Assembly: GCF_023716925.1 (NCBI RefSeq)
Contig: NZ_JAMQQG010000031.1
Location: 1-46,761, forward strand
Direction: 5' to 3'
Length of the DNA stretch: 46,761 bases
Source: Frankia sp. R82
Lineage (GTDB): Bacteria; Actinomycetota; Actinomycetes; Frankiales; Frankiaceae
The notes below the pieces were generated by a model. That model saw only the letters and a program-made list of their open reading frames with translations, searched no databases and had not been told where the DNA came from. Of this stretch, positions 1 through 7,665 are shown piece by piece (the stretch's first letter is position 1; every line of letters starts with the position of its first letter). The translations under genes were made by a program, and so were the position numbers.

Positions 1-2
1 GC

Positions 3-77
3 GCCCACTACTACCGCAACGAACTCACCATCGCCGCGATCTTCATCTGGCTCAAAGATCCACGAGAAACGGCCTAG
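3..77 (+). CDS. C-terminal tail of an open frame, possibly a transposase (partial at window edge)
   Basis: The third forward frame is open from the window edge to a TAG at 75-77 and gives 24 residues with a hydrophobic core (AAIFIWL). This resembles the last helix of some insertion-sequence transposases, but the piece is too short to assign to a family. The reason to suspect a mobile element is the neighbour: recognisable epimerase coding sequence begins within a few bases of this stop, as if an element had landed in, or deleted, the 5' half of that gene. The terminal inverted repeat cannot be judged because the other end is outside the window. Confidence 0.35.
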   Translation, partial: AHYYRNELTIAAIFIWLKDPRETA

Positions 78-559
78 CGCTCTACCTCGATCTTCCGGTC
101 GTGCCGACGGTGCTGGGTTTCGACCCGCGTATCCAGCTGTTGCATTCCACGGACGCCCTCGCGGTCCTGCTGCACGCGGCACGTGGCGGCCATGCGGGCA
201 CCTTCAACGTCGCGGGGGACGGCGTGATGCTGCTGTCGCAGGCAGTCCGGCGGGCAGGGCGGCCGAGTATTCCGGCCCCGCTCCCAGCAATCGAGCTGTT
301 GGGTGGCCTGGCTCGGCGGTTGCGGATCATCGATTACTCGGCAGAGCAGCTGGATCTGCTTGCCCATGGGCGGGCCGTGGACACGAGCCGGCTGATCGGT
401 GTGTTCGGCTATCGTCCACGGTATTCGACCGTGGAGACCTTCGACGCGTTCGTCGAATTCCGCGACCTGCGGTTCACTATTGATCATGAACTGGTCTCTC
501 GGGTCGAGCATGGACTGCTCGGTTCGATGGGCCGACGGTTGTCGGGTTCGGCGAGATGA
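77..559 (+). pseudogene. 5'-truncated NAD-dependent epimerase/dehydratase (C-terminal half)
   Basis: About 160 residues are read, beginning ALYLDLPVVPTVLGFDPR and including QLLHSTDALAVLL and GTFNVAGDGVMLLSQAVRRAG. These are typical of the C-terminal half of the extended SDR epimerases that sit next to a PlsC-like acyltransferase in actinobacteria (the Rv0501-Rv0502 arrangement). The family is usually 330-370 residues with an N-terminal GxxGxxG NAD-binding Rossmann motif, and none is present here. A GTG at 101 could be read as a start but would give a protein without the cofactor domain, so the gene is probably inactive. Homology starts right after the stop of a transposase-like frame. The reading frame from there to the TGA at 557-559 is undamaged, which suggests a recent event. 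Confidence 0.7.
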
Positions 560-619
560 TGGCCCTGATTGGTACGCCCCGCCGCACCCGGCGGGAAGCC
601 GGGGAAGGTAGCGGCGCCC

Positions 620-2287
620 ATGGCTGACGGTGACGTGCCCGAGCACACGCAGGGCGAGGCAAAGATCATTCCGCTTAACGGTGACCGACGCCCGGATCCA
701 GACGGTGCGCGGCCTGGATCCGCCCGCCGCGACAGGCTCCGCGGGTCGGCCCGCGCCAGCGGAAGTGGTTCCCAGCCGGCGCGGCGTCGTTCGACCAGTC
801 CCGGCCTGGCGCCCCTTACCGACGGCACTCCCTCGGAGAGGTCTGGCCGGGTGCAGTCCTCCGTCGACGATGCGGACCCGTCTGCGGAATCTGCGCGGCG
901 CGCAGGCTCGGCTGGCTCTGCTCCAGCCGGGGAGCCGGCCGGTGACCCGGTCGGAGATCTGGTCGGAGGGTCGGTGACCGGAGACGTGACAGCGGGTGCC
1001 TCCAATCCCGAGCTGGCTAACGGGACCTCCGCCGCCCGTCGTTCGGCTCGTTCGTCTGGCGGATCCAGCCGATCTGGCCGGCCTCGCGCGGCGCGATCGG
1101 TTCCGAGTCCGCCCCGGAAGGGACAGGGGACAGATGCCACGGCGCGACCCCGGCGTCGTGCCGATGGCATGCCACTGGCCGAGAGTGCTGCTCGCGCCGA
1201 CGATGACGCAGCAGACGATGACGCAAAGACAAAAAGCGCCGGGCGCGGGCCGAGGGACAGGCATGATCGGAGTGATCTGCGGGGCGCCGTGGCCGATACA
1301 ACCCCGCGAGTTGGCCGCGAGGATGCGGACAGTGCTGCCGCAACGGCCGGATTCGAATGGCGAAACCCGGCGGGTGGCAACGAGCCGCATGTGGCAGCGA
1401 GCGTCGATCCGGGGAGCGACACCGACGATCGACGCGATGCCACAGTAGGTGATCTTGATTCGGTGCTTGCCGGAGTGCTTGCCTTTCTTCGCCGCCGGAT
1501 CACCGGGGATTACGTGATCGATGAGCACGGCTTCGATCCCGACCTGACCGAGCATGTGCTTGCTCCGCTTCTGCGCCCCATCTATCGCGACTATTTCCGC
1601 GTCGAGACCCGAGGGCTGGAGAATATTCCGGACACCGGGGGAGCCTTGGTGGTCGCCAACCACTCCGGAACCCTTCCCATGGACGCCCTGATGATGGCGA
1701 TGGCGATCCTTGACCACCACCCTGCGCACCGCAACCTGCGGATGCTCGCGGCCGATCTCGTCTTCTCTGTGCCTTTCCTGGCGCCATTTGCCCGCAAAAT
1801 TGGCAACACGCTGGCCTGTCAGGCGGATGCTGAGCGGCTGCTGAACGCCGGCCATCTCGTGGGTGTTTGGCCGGAAGGCTTCAAGGGAGTGGGAAAACCG
1901 TTCCGGGAGCGATATACACTCCAACGTTTCGGCCGTGGCGGATTCGTCTCTGCCGCGCTGCGCACGGGAGTCCCAATTATTCCGTGCACGATCGTTGGTG
2001 CCGAGGAGATCTACCCGATGATCGGAAATGCAAAATCGCTTGCTCGCCTCCTCGGGCTTCCCTATCTTCCGATTACGCCGACTTTTCCGTGGCTGGGCCT
2101 GTTCGGGTTGATCCCGCTGCCGTCGAAATGGTACATCGAGTTCGGTGAGCCGGTCGCCACCGACGTTCATCCGCCGGAGGCGGCTGATGATCCAATGCTT
2201 GTCTTCGAGCTCACCGACAGCATTCGAGAGACAATTCAGCACACTCTCTACAGCCTCCTGATGCAGCGTCGCTCAGTCTTCTTCTAG
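620..2287 (+). CDS. Lysophospholipid acyltransferase family protein (MGAT/PlsC-like) with long disordered N-terminus
   Basis: The predicted 555-residue protein probably transfers an acyl chain to a glycerolipid or similar acceptor at the cytoplasmic membrane. Residues 1 to about 270 are Ala/Arg/Ser/Asp-rich low complexity. The catalytic domain follows, with VVANHSGTLPMD (His near residue 348 and Asp seven residues on, the spacing I associate with MGAT-like members rather than the classical H-x4-D) and the acceptor-site motif WPEGFKGVGK. Both match actinobacterial homologues of the Rv0502 type. The ATG at 620 is chosen because GGGGAAGG lies 11 bases upstream. A TTG at 569 would add 17 residues. 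The truncated epimerase ends 60 bases upstream and was probably the operon partner. The substrate is not known from sequence. Confidence 0.82.
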   Translation: MADGDVPEHTQGEAKIIPLNGDRRPDPDGARPGSARRDRLRGSARASGSGSQPARRRSTSPGLAPLTDGTPSERSGRVQSSVDDADPSAESARRAGSAGSAPAGEPAGDPVGDLVGGSVTGDVTAGASNPELANGTSAARRSARSSGGSSRSGRPRAARSVPSPPRKGQGTDATARPRRRADGMPLAESAARADDDAADDDAKTKSAGRGPRDRHDRSDLRGAVADTTPRVGREDADSAAATAGFEWRNPAGGNEPHVAASVDPGSDTDDRRDATVGDLDSVLAGVLAFLRRRITGDYVIDEHGFDPDLTEHVLAPLLRPIYRDYFRVETRGLENIPDTGGALVVANHSGTLPMDALMMAMAILDHHPAHRNLRMLAADLVFSVPFLAPFARKIGNTLACQADAERLLNAGHLVGVWPEGFKGVGKPFRERYTLQRFGRGGFVSAALRTGVPIIPCTIVGAEEIYPMIGNAKSLARLLGLPYLPITPTFPWLGLFGLIPLPSKWYIEFGEPVATDVHPPEAADDPMLVFELTDSIRETIQHTLYSLLMQRRSVFF

Positions 2288-2864
2288 CCTGGTGTGCAGT
2301 TGGTTGGACTGGTGGTCGTGGCTGTTTGAATGTTCCAGCTATTTAAGAGGATCGAATCTTGGTTCGGGCAGGTGGATGCCGTCTACGCTGCCAATTTTCC
2401 ATCGGTCAACACTGAGAGGTGATCAGAGGCGCCGGTGATGCCTTCCGTTCTCGATGGTCGGCTGTGCAGGCAGAGGTCTGTGAGTTGTGCGGTCATACCT
2501 GTCCGCCCGCTGGCCGGTGGCGAAGCGTCTTCGGCTGACCGACCCTCTCCGAGTATAGGTCATGTGTTCGAGCCGGCAACCCCCGCCCGGAAGCTTTTCT
2601 CTCGTCGCGTGCGGCTGCCTGGTGTGGTGGCTGGTCCGTGCTTCTTTATTGGTGTTGTGGTCGTGGTTCGGGGTGGGATGCGGTCTGTTTCTTCTAGTGC
2701 GTGGCAGGGGGTTGTCAGCGGGTGGATTCCGGTCTAATCTTCGAATATGCGTTCGAGCATGATGGGTGCGGCCGGTGTTTCCCTCGCTGGCCGGCATCCT
2801 CTACTTCTTCCTCTTCGTTTCTTTTTCCTGTCGATTTTTTCTTTTCGGGAAGGGAGAGCTGGTG
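2288..2864. other. Non-coding interval upstream of the HNH pseudogene
   Basis: No convincing gene is seen in these 577 bases. The interval holds an SOS-box-like palindrome (2741-2756) and, just before the pseudogene start, a strikingly T-rich tract (about 2793-2846) that is unlike the surrounding GC-rich DNA. The rest shows no codon bias or recognisable protein in either strand and may be decayed sequence. Confidence 0.5.
2741..2756. promoter_or_regulatory. LexA/SOS-box-like palindrome
   Basis: TCGAATATGCGTTCGA matches the actinobacterial LexA consensus TCGAAC-N4-GTTCGA at 11 of 12 defined positions; the sixth base is T instead of C. A possible -10 hexamer TAATCT (2735-2740) abuts the palindrome, so a bound repressor would block polymerase. 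It lies about 110 bases upstream of the start of the HNH/DUF222 pseudogene. Genes of the 13E12/DUF222 family are known LexA targets in mycobacteria. Binding itself is inferred. Confidence 0.6.
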
Positions 2865-3662
2865 ATGGTGTCGGTGGGTGTCGAGGCGATGTCGTCAGAG
2901 GTGATGTCGCCGGAGCAGGAAACGCCGGAGCGGGAGGTGCGCAGGCGGGCACGGGAGGTGCAGGAGCGGGAGGCGGTGGGCTGGTTGGAGGTGGTGCTGA
3001 GCGCGGAACAGGTATGGGCGCGCGGATCAGCCGGCTCGCCCGCCAGGCCGGCGATGGTGATGGGTGCGATTCTGGGCAGCGGCGGGCGGATGTGGCCTAC
3101 GGGCTGTGGATGGGCACGGACGCCGGGCAGGTCCCGGTCGAGCTGCAGGTGATCGCGCCGGTGGAAACCCTGCTCGGTGTGGCCGTACGCCCCGGGGAGG
3201 TCCCCGGGTTCGGACCGATCCCGGTGCACGTGGCGGCAGATCGTGACCCGCAGGGACAGCGGATACCTTGTTGACGTCCCCGACCGGCGGTTCCCGTCGC
3301 TGGCACTGGCACGCAAGGCCCGGGCACGGAACACCACCTGTGCGCTGCCGGGCTGTGGACGCCCGCCCCCAGCTCTGATCTTGGCCATACGGTTGCCTTG
3401 GCCGACGGCGGCCCGACCCCGCCAGGACGCCTCGCCCCGTCTGCCGACGCCGTCACCGGATGCCGGGCCGCCGCAAGCGGACCCCGCCCCCCGCCCGGCA
3501 GGCCGGGCCGGATCAACCGGCCAAACAGGCTCCACTGGGCAGGCCGGTCACCGGCGGTCCGCCGGCTGGCTGATCGAACAGACCATCACCGGCCGCATCA
3601 CCTGGAGCACCCCCACCGGTGCCCAGCACCACACGTACCCTGACAACTACACAGTGGATTAG
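2865..3662 (+). pseudogene. DUF222/HNH endonuclease (13E12-like), degraded by several frameshifts
   Basis: Pieces of one protein family appear in order but in different frames. GQRRADVAYGLWMGTDAG and VPVELQVIAPVETLLGV (about 3080-3230) are DUF222 signatures. YLVDVPDRRFPSLALARK and ARNTTCALPGCGRP follow in another frame (about 3265-3365). SSDLGHTVALADGGPT comes next in a third (about 3375-3420), where the usual DLDHT is DLGHT. CRRRHRM is in yet another (about 3432-3455), and the last stretch ITWSTPTGAQHHTYPDNYTVD-stop ends at 3662. At least four frame changes are needed to read it through, so no endonuclease is made. The ATG at 2865 has a strong ribosome site (GGGAAGGGAGAG, 2848-2859). The family is often multicopy in actinobacteria. 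Confidence 0.8.
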
Positions 3663-3670
3663 GTGGTCGA

Positions 3671-4552
3671 TCAGACGCTGACGACTCGCCGTCGTAGCGC
3701 CAGCCCGGCGGCGACACCGCCGGCCAGGGCGCCAGCACCAGCGGCTGCCGGTATGCCAATTTTGATCGCCTTGCGGGCGGTGCGAAAATCCTTGACCGGC
3801 CAGTCACGCTCGCGGGCGATCGCCTTGAGATCGGGATCCGGGTTGATGGCGACCGGGTGGCCGACCAGGGAAAGCAGTGGAAGATCGTTGACCGAGTCTG
3901 AGTAGGCCCAGCAGCGAGACAGATCCAGACCCTCGCGTTCCGCCAGGGCCAGCACGGCCTCGGCCTTGGCCTGTCCGTGCAGCAGGCCACCGACCAACCT
4001 GCCGGTGTACGCGCCGTCGCGCACCTCGCTGACGGTGCCCAGCGCACCGGTCAGGCCGAGACGGCGGGCGATCACCGAGGCGAGTTCCACCGGGGTCGCG
4101 GTCACGAGCCAGACCCGCTGACCAGCGTCGAGGTGCTGCTGCGCAAGAGCATGGGTGCCCGAGTAGATCTGCTCCGCCATACGTTCGTCGTAGATCTCCT
4201 CGCCGTAGCGGACGATCTCTGCCACGGACCGGCCGGCGACGAAGGCCAAGGCCGTCTCCCGAGCATCCCGGATACCGTCCGAGTCCTCCTGGCCGCGCAG
4301 TCGGTAGGTCAGGTGCTGCAGCCCGAAGCGAAGGAGGTCGCGAGAGTCGAAGAAGTCTCGAGCGGCCAGCCCACGCGCGAAGTAGAAGATCGACGCCCCG
4401 GCCATCACCGTGTTGTCCACATCGAAGAAGGCAGCTGTGGACTCGTCGAACGGTGGGCGGGGAACTTCTTCCGCGGCGACCTTCAACGCGGCGATCGCCG
4501 CTGCCTCGGCCGCCTGCCTGATCTCGGCCACACCTCTGCGTCGCACCCTCAT
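3671..4552 (-). CDS. HAD-superfamily hydrolase, subfamily IB (SerB1-like phosphatase)
   Basis: The 293-residue protein has the nucleophile motif FFDVDNTVM (around residues 42-50), motif II in [11 protein letters not shown], and motif [14 protein letters not shown] followed by [13 protein letters not shown]. These are features of HAD-IB phosphatases related to phosphoserine phosphatase. The C-terminus carries a Gly/Ala-rich hydrophobic stretch (about residues 267-287) followed by RRR, probably a membrane anchor. The mycobacterial equivalent is Rv0505c, in the same neighbourhood and opposite orientation to the acyltransferase. The substrate is uncertain; phosphoserine is only one possibility, and a lipid phosphate would fit the anchor and the acyltransferase neighbour. 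The start is ATG 4552 with a weak ribosome site. The gene lies downstream of the sigma factor gene on the same strand, with a 285-base gap between them in which I see no gene. Confidence 0.85.
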   Translation of the reverse strand: MRVRRRGVAEIRQAAEAAAIAALKVAAEEVPRPPFDESTAAFFDVDNTVMAGASIFYFARGLAARDFFDSRDLLRFGLQHLTYRLRGQEDSDGIRDARETALAFVAGRSVAEIVRYGEEIYDERMAEQIYSGTHALAQQHLDAGQRVWLVTATPVELASVIARRLGLTGALGTVSEVRDGAYTGRLVGGLLHGQAKAEAVLALAEREGLDLSRCWAYSDSVNDLPLLSLVGHPVAINPDPDLKAIARERDWPVKDFRTARKAIKIGIPAAAGAGALAGGVAAGLALRRRVVSV

Positions 4553-4837
4553 CTGTCATCTCCATGCAGTCGGCGGTGGAACCAGTGGGATCGGCCCTGC
4601 CGCGCTCCGCCGGACGGCGTGGGCCTGCTGTTGGCCTGCTGCCGGTGTCTCGGTGAGTCGACGCGCACGCCTCGGCTCATCGACCTGTCGTCAGACTACG
4701 GCGCGATCCTGTCAGGCGACTGCTACAGGCGAAGATCCGGTGGCGCAAAGGTGCTACTGCCACAACAATGCGCGCACCAGATCCGTGATTCGTCGGATAG
4801 TTCTATGGATCGGTGCCCCGTCTGACGCAATCAGGCC

Positions 4838-5725
4838 TCAGGCCGATCCGTGCGACGGCAGGGAACGTGCCAGCGTGCGTACCGCGCGTAGCTGGAGCGC
4901 CCGGACGGCGCCCTCGTTGCGGCCCATCGCAAGAGCGGTTTCTCGTACGGACAGCTCCTCGAGGAAGCGGAGGGCGATGCACTCGCGTTGGTCCGGGCGC
5001 AGACGGCGGATTGCGTCCAACAGCTCCTGCTGTGTCAGGCCTGTGACGATCAGCTCCTCGGGGCCGGGTGTGACCTGTCCCAGGCTCCGGTCGGAGGCGG
5101 CAAGTATGTCCGCGGTCGGGATCTCGAAGCGGCGGCGCGCGGAGCGGGCCTGGTCAACCATCAGATTGCGGGCGATGGTGATGAACCAAGCGCCGATGTC
5201 GCGTCCCTGCCAGGTGAAGGCCCCGATCATGCGCAGAGCCCGGAGGAACGTTTCGCTCACGACATCTTCGGCTGCCGCAGGATCGCCGCCCACGTGGTAG
5301 AGCGCATAGCGGAAAACCAGATCGGCATAGTGGTCGTACAGCGCGCCGAAGGCTTCGCTGTCACCCTGGCTGGCTCGGGCGACCAGTGCCGCCCATTCCC
5401 GTTCGGTCGGCTCCCCGGAGCCTGGCTCCGAAGCAGGTTCGGGTTCCGGGTCGGTCAGCGGGGTCGAGGCGGTGTCCTCGGAGCGTCGAGCACGCGCGGT
5501 GCTGCCTGAACCGTTTGTGGTGCGGTCTGCGGGCGCGTCAATCGAGGCGGATGGGCCGGTGGCCGCGATCGATGCGGCCAGCACCCACCGGCGGAGCCGG
5601 CCAGGGGCGACGCGGGCGGCCGGCGAGCCGGACGCGGGAAGCACGATGAGCGCCGGTCTCACGTCCCGGCCTCGCCGCGCGCTGGCCGGGCCGGTGGCGA
5701 CGTTGGCGAACGTGCAGTCGGTCAC
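4838..5725 (-). CDS. bldN: ECF RNA polymerase sigma factor, BldN family, with N-terminal extension
   Basis: The C-terminal ~185 residues hold sigma region 2 (SEAFGALYDHYADLVFRYAL, then AAEDVVSETFLRALR), the very characteristic FTWQGRDIGAWFITIARNL, and region 4 (LRPDQRECIALRFLEELSVRETALAMGRNEGAVRALQLRAVRTLARSLP). These match the Streptomyces developmental sigma factor BldN/AdsA, which also sits near rex and hemA. BldN is made as a pro-sigma with an N-terminal extension removed by proteolysis; here about 110 residues of Pro/Ala/Glu-rich sequence precede region 2. The GTG at 5725 is preferred because GGAG lies 8 bases upstream; a TTG at 5782 would add 19 residues and has no ribosome site. No anti-sigma gene (rsbN in Streptomyces) lies next to it. 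It is transcribed divergently from the glutaredoxin-like gene. Confidence 0.82.
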   Translation of the reverse strand: MTDCTFANVATGPASARRGRDVRPALIVLPASGSPAARVAPGRLRRWVLAASIAATGPSASIDAPADRTTNGSGSTARARRSEDTASTPLTDPEPEPASEPGSGEPTEREWAALVARASQGDSEAFGALYDHYADLVFRYALYHVGGDPAAAEDVVSETFLRALRMIGAFTWQGRDIGAWFITIARNLMVDQARSARRRFEIPTADILAASDRSLGQVTPGPEELIVTGLTQQELLDAIRRLRPDQRECIALRFLEELSVRETALAMGRNEGAVRALQLRAVRTLARSLPSHGSA

Positions 5726-5904
5726 AGTCCGGACTCCGGAGGTTCGGTCGCGCCAGGACGGCCGCGATGCCTCGGTGGACAAGGACTCAGGTAGCTGAGT
5801 GTAGCCGCACGGCGCACAGATGGCTGCCGGAGATTCGATCCGCGTCCCATCCGGCCACTGCTGACCAGCGACCCCAGCGGCAACACCGACTTACCATCGG
5901 GGAC

Positions 5905-6213
5905 ATGAACCCCGACGGGCCAGGATTCGCTGAACCGGACGGCGAGGCACGCATCACGCTGCTGACCCGGGTGGGTTGCCACCTGTGTGACACCGCGCGC
6001 GATGCGATCATTCGCGTGGCAGGTCAGGAGCGGGTCGGTTGGCGTGAGGTCGACGTTGATTCCGATGCCCGGCTGGCCGACGAGTACGGCGACCGGGTGC
6101 CGGTCACCCTGGTCGACGGCCGGGAGCATGGCTACTGGCGCGTCGAGGAGGAGCGGCTGCGTCGGGCTCTGACCGGCAGCCGATGGTCGATCCGCTCCAC
6201 GGGTCGTCACTGA
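5905..6213 (+). CDS. Glutaredoxin-like / DUF836 family thiol protein
   Basis: The 102-residue protein has a thioredoxin fold pattern: beta strand ITLLTRVGCHLCDTA with the redox motif C-H-L-C, then VGWREVDVDSDARLADEYGDRVPVTLVDGRE, in which VPVT supplies the usual cis-Pro. Homologues are encoded beside hemA in mycobacteria (the Rv0508 position), so its partner may be a thiol enzyme of the tetrapyrrole or redox-sensing cluster; that is inference. The ATG at 5905 is chosen because homology begins about 15 residues later, and the open frame upstream (from 5767) lacks any family resemblance. The gene ends just before the Rex operator and the rex promoter region. Confidence 0.82.
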   Translation: MNPDGPGFAEPDGEARITLLTRVGCHLCDTARDAIIRVAGQERVGWREVDVDSDARLADEYGDRVPVTLVDGREHGYWRVEEERLRRALTGSRWSIRSTGRH

Positions 6214-6237
6214 TTCATGTCCAGAGCTCTTTCGTGC

Positions 6238-6261
6238 ACTTCGTGAATCCCTTCACGAAGT
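6238..6261. promoter_or_regulatory. Rex operator (ROP) upstream of rex-hemACDB
   Basis: A perfect inverted repeat has 10-bp arms ACTTCGTGAA (6238-6247) and TTCACGAAGT (6252-6261) separated by TCCC. The core CGTGAA-N4-TTCACG copies the geometry of the Streptomyces Rex operator TGTGAA-N4-TTCACA, with one substitution per half-site. A -10-like TACACT lies at 6264-6269, immediately downstream, so a bound repressor would overlap the promoter. An extra half-site-like TTCGTG occurs at 6231-6236. In Streptomyces Rex autoregulates rex-hemACD, and the same gene order follows here. Confidence 0.82.
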
Positions 6262-6402
6262 CGTACACTGCCCGACGACATCTGACTTGTGGTGCCGCAC
6301 CCCCAGTGGGGATCGGCAAGGCCACGGATATGGGCCCGCGGCTTCCGACGGGATCTCCCGCCCGCGCAGCGATGGACGCGTGCCCACAGATCGGAGCCGC
6401 GG

Positions 6403-7665
6403 ATGAGCCAGCCACGGCGTCGCCCAGCGGTGATCAGGCGACGTTCGCGCAGTGAATCGACTGCCGGCAGATCTTCGGTGCCAGAGGCGACGGTGGCCCG
6501 GCTCCCGCTCTACCTCCGCGTACTGACGGCCTTGGCGGACAGCGGCGTGCATACCGTGTCCTCCGACACGGTGGCCGCCGCCACTGGTGTGACCTCCGCG
6601 AAAGTGCGCAAGGACCTGTCGTACCTCGGCTCCTACGGCACTCGTGGGGTGGGCTACGAGGTGGACGTCCTGCTGGACTGCATCGCCACGCGTCTCGGCC
6701 TCACCGAAGACCGCTCCGTTGTCCTTGTCGGGGTGGGCAATCTCGGCCATGCCCTTGCCGGTTACGGGGGGTTTCATGCCCGGGGGTTCCGTATCGTGGC
6801 TCTGGTCGACGCGGATCCCGACCGGGTCGGCGAGCGGGTCGGCGAGGTGGTCGTCCGTCCCGTCGACGAGCTGGAGCAGGTGATCGTCGAGTGTGCCGTC
6901 ACGATCGGGGTGATCTGCACTCCGGCGGCTGCGGCACAACGGGTGTGTGATCGGCTGGTGGCCATGGGGGTCACGAGCATCCTCAACTTTGCCCCTACGG
7001 TGTTGATGGTGCCGGAGGGGGTGGACGTGCGTAAGGTCGACCTCGCCGTGGAGCTGCAGATCCTGTCGTTTCACGAGGCGCGCAAGCGGCCGATGGGGTC
7101 CGCTGACAACGGGCCGCCTGGTTCCGCGCAGCCCGCGCGGACAGCACAGCCCGACACCTCCGCGGAGCCTGGCACAACGATCATTGCGCGTGCCGCGTTC
7201 GAGGACGACCGTGGCGCGCAGGCGCCGGCCGAGCCAGCCAGCGAGGTGCATCCGCGGACGGAGTCCGCGGTGGAACCGCTCGCTGCAGGTCATGCCAGGC
7301 AGGGCAACGCGCTGCCGGAGCTGACCGGGTCCGGGCCGGCTCGCGTGCCAAAGGACGAGGCCGCGACCACAGAAGCGGGCGCAGTGAGCTCCCGGCCGGA
7401 CAGGGTGAGAGGCGAGACGGATGGGGTCGTGCGGGTGACTCGTCAAGCCGGACAGGTGCGGCCGGCGCAGGTCGTGCATGAGGTCGGATCGCTGAGGCGG
7501 GGGCGGACGGTCCCGTCGACTTCGCCCGGCGAGGGGGCGTGCGCAGCGCCGGTGTTCACGGTCCGCCCGGGCGGACCGCCGATGGCACGCGGTCAGTTTC
7601 CGGGTCGAGCCCTGCCGCGGACCTCGGGAACGACCCTGGGACCCGCTGGCGGTGAGGGGGCATGA
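6403..7665 (+). CDS. rex: Redox-sensing transcriptional repressor Rex
   Basis: Rex binds DNA when NAD+ is high and releases it when NADH accumulates, derepressing respiratory genes. The N-terminal winged helix is seen in [18 protein letters not shown] and [25 protein letters not shown]. The NAD-binding Rossmann motif [16 protein letters not shown] starts near residue 107, and LNFAPTVL plus [12 protein letters not shown] (the C-terminal domain-swapped helix) complete the domain at about residue 230. The protein is 420 residues, against 210-260 for typical Rex; the last ~190 are low-complexity Pro/Ala/Gly/Arg sequence of unknown role. The ATG at 6403 leaves a short basic leader before the helix-turn-helix. 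Its stop overlaps the hemA start by 4 bases, so rex is the first gene of a translationally coupled haem operon. Confidence 0.93.
   Translation: MSQPRRRPAVIRRRSRSESTAGRSSVPEATVARLPLYLRVLTALADSGVHTVSSDTVAAATGVTSAKVRKDLSYLGSYGTRGVGYEVDVLLDCIATRLGLTEDRSVVLVGVGNLGHALAGYGGFHARGFRIVALVDADPDRVGERVGEVVVRPVDELEQVIVECAVTIGVICTPAAAAQRVCDRLVAMGVTSILNFAPTVLMVPEGVDVRKVDLAVELQILSFHEARKRPMGSADNGPPGSAQPARTAQPDTSAEPGTTIIARAAFEDDRGAQAPAEPASEVHPRTESAVEPLAAGHARQGNALPELTGSGPARVPKDEAATTEAGAVSSRPDRVRGETDGVVRVTRQAGQVRPAQVVHEVGSLRRGRTVPSTSPGEGACAAPVFTVRPGGPPMARGQFPGRALPRTSGTTLGPAGGEGA

Noticed and set aside
74-2242. 722-codon open frame on the minus strand opposite the acyltransferase
   Set aside because: It is antisense to a gene with clear catalytic motifs and reads as Arg/Gly/Pro-rich sequence with no family resemblance, as expected from high-GC codon bias.
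3804-4565. 253-codon minus-strand frame overlapping the HAD hydrolase
   Set aside because: It is a frame-shifted shadow of the HAD gene with an Arg-rich composition and no motif.
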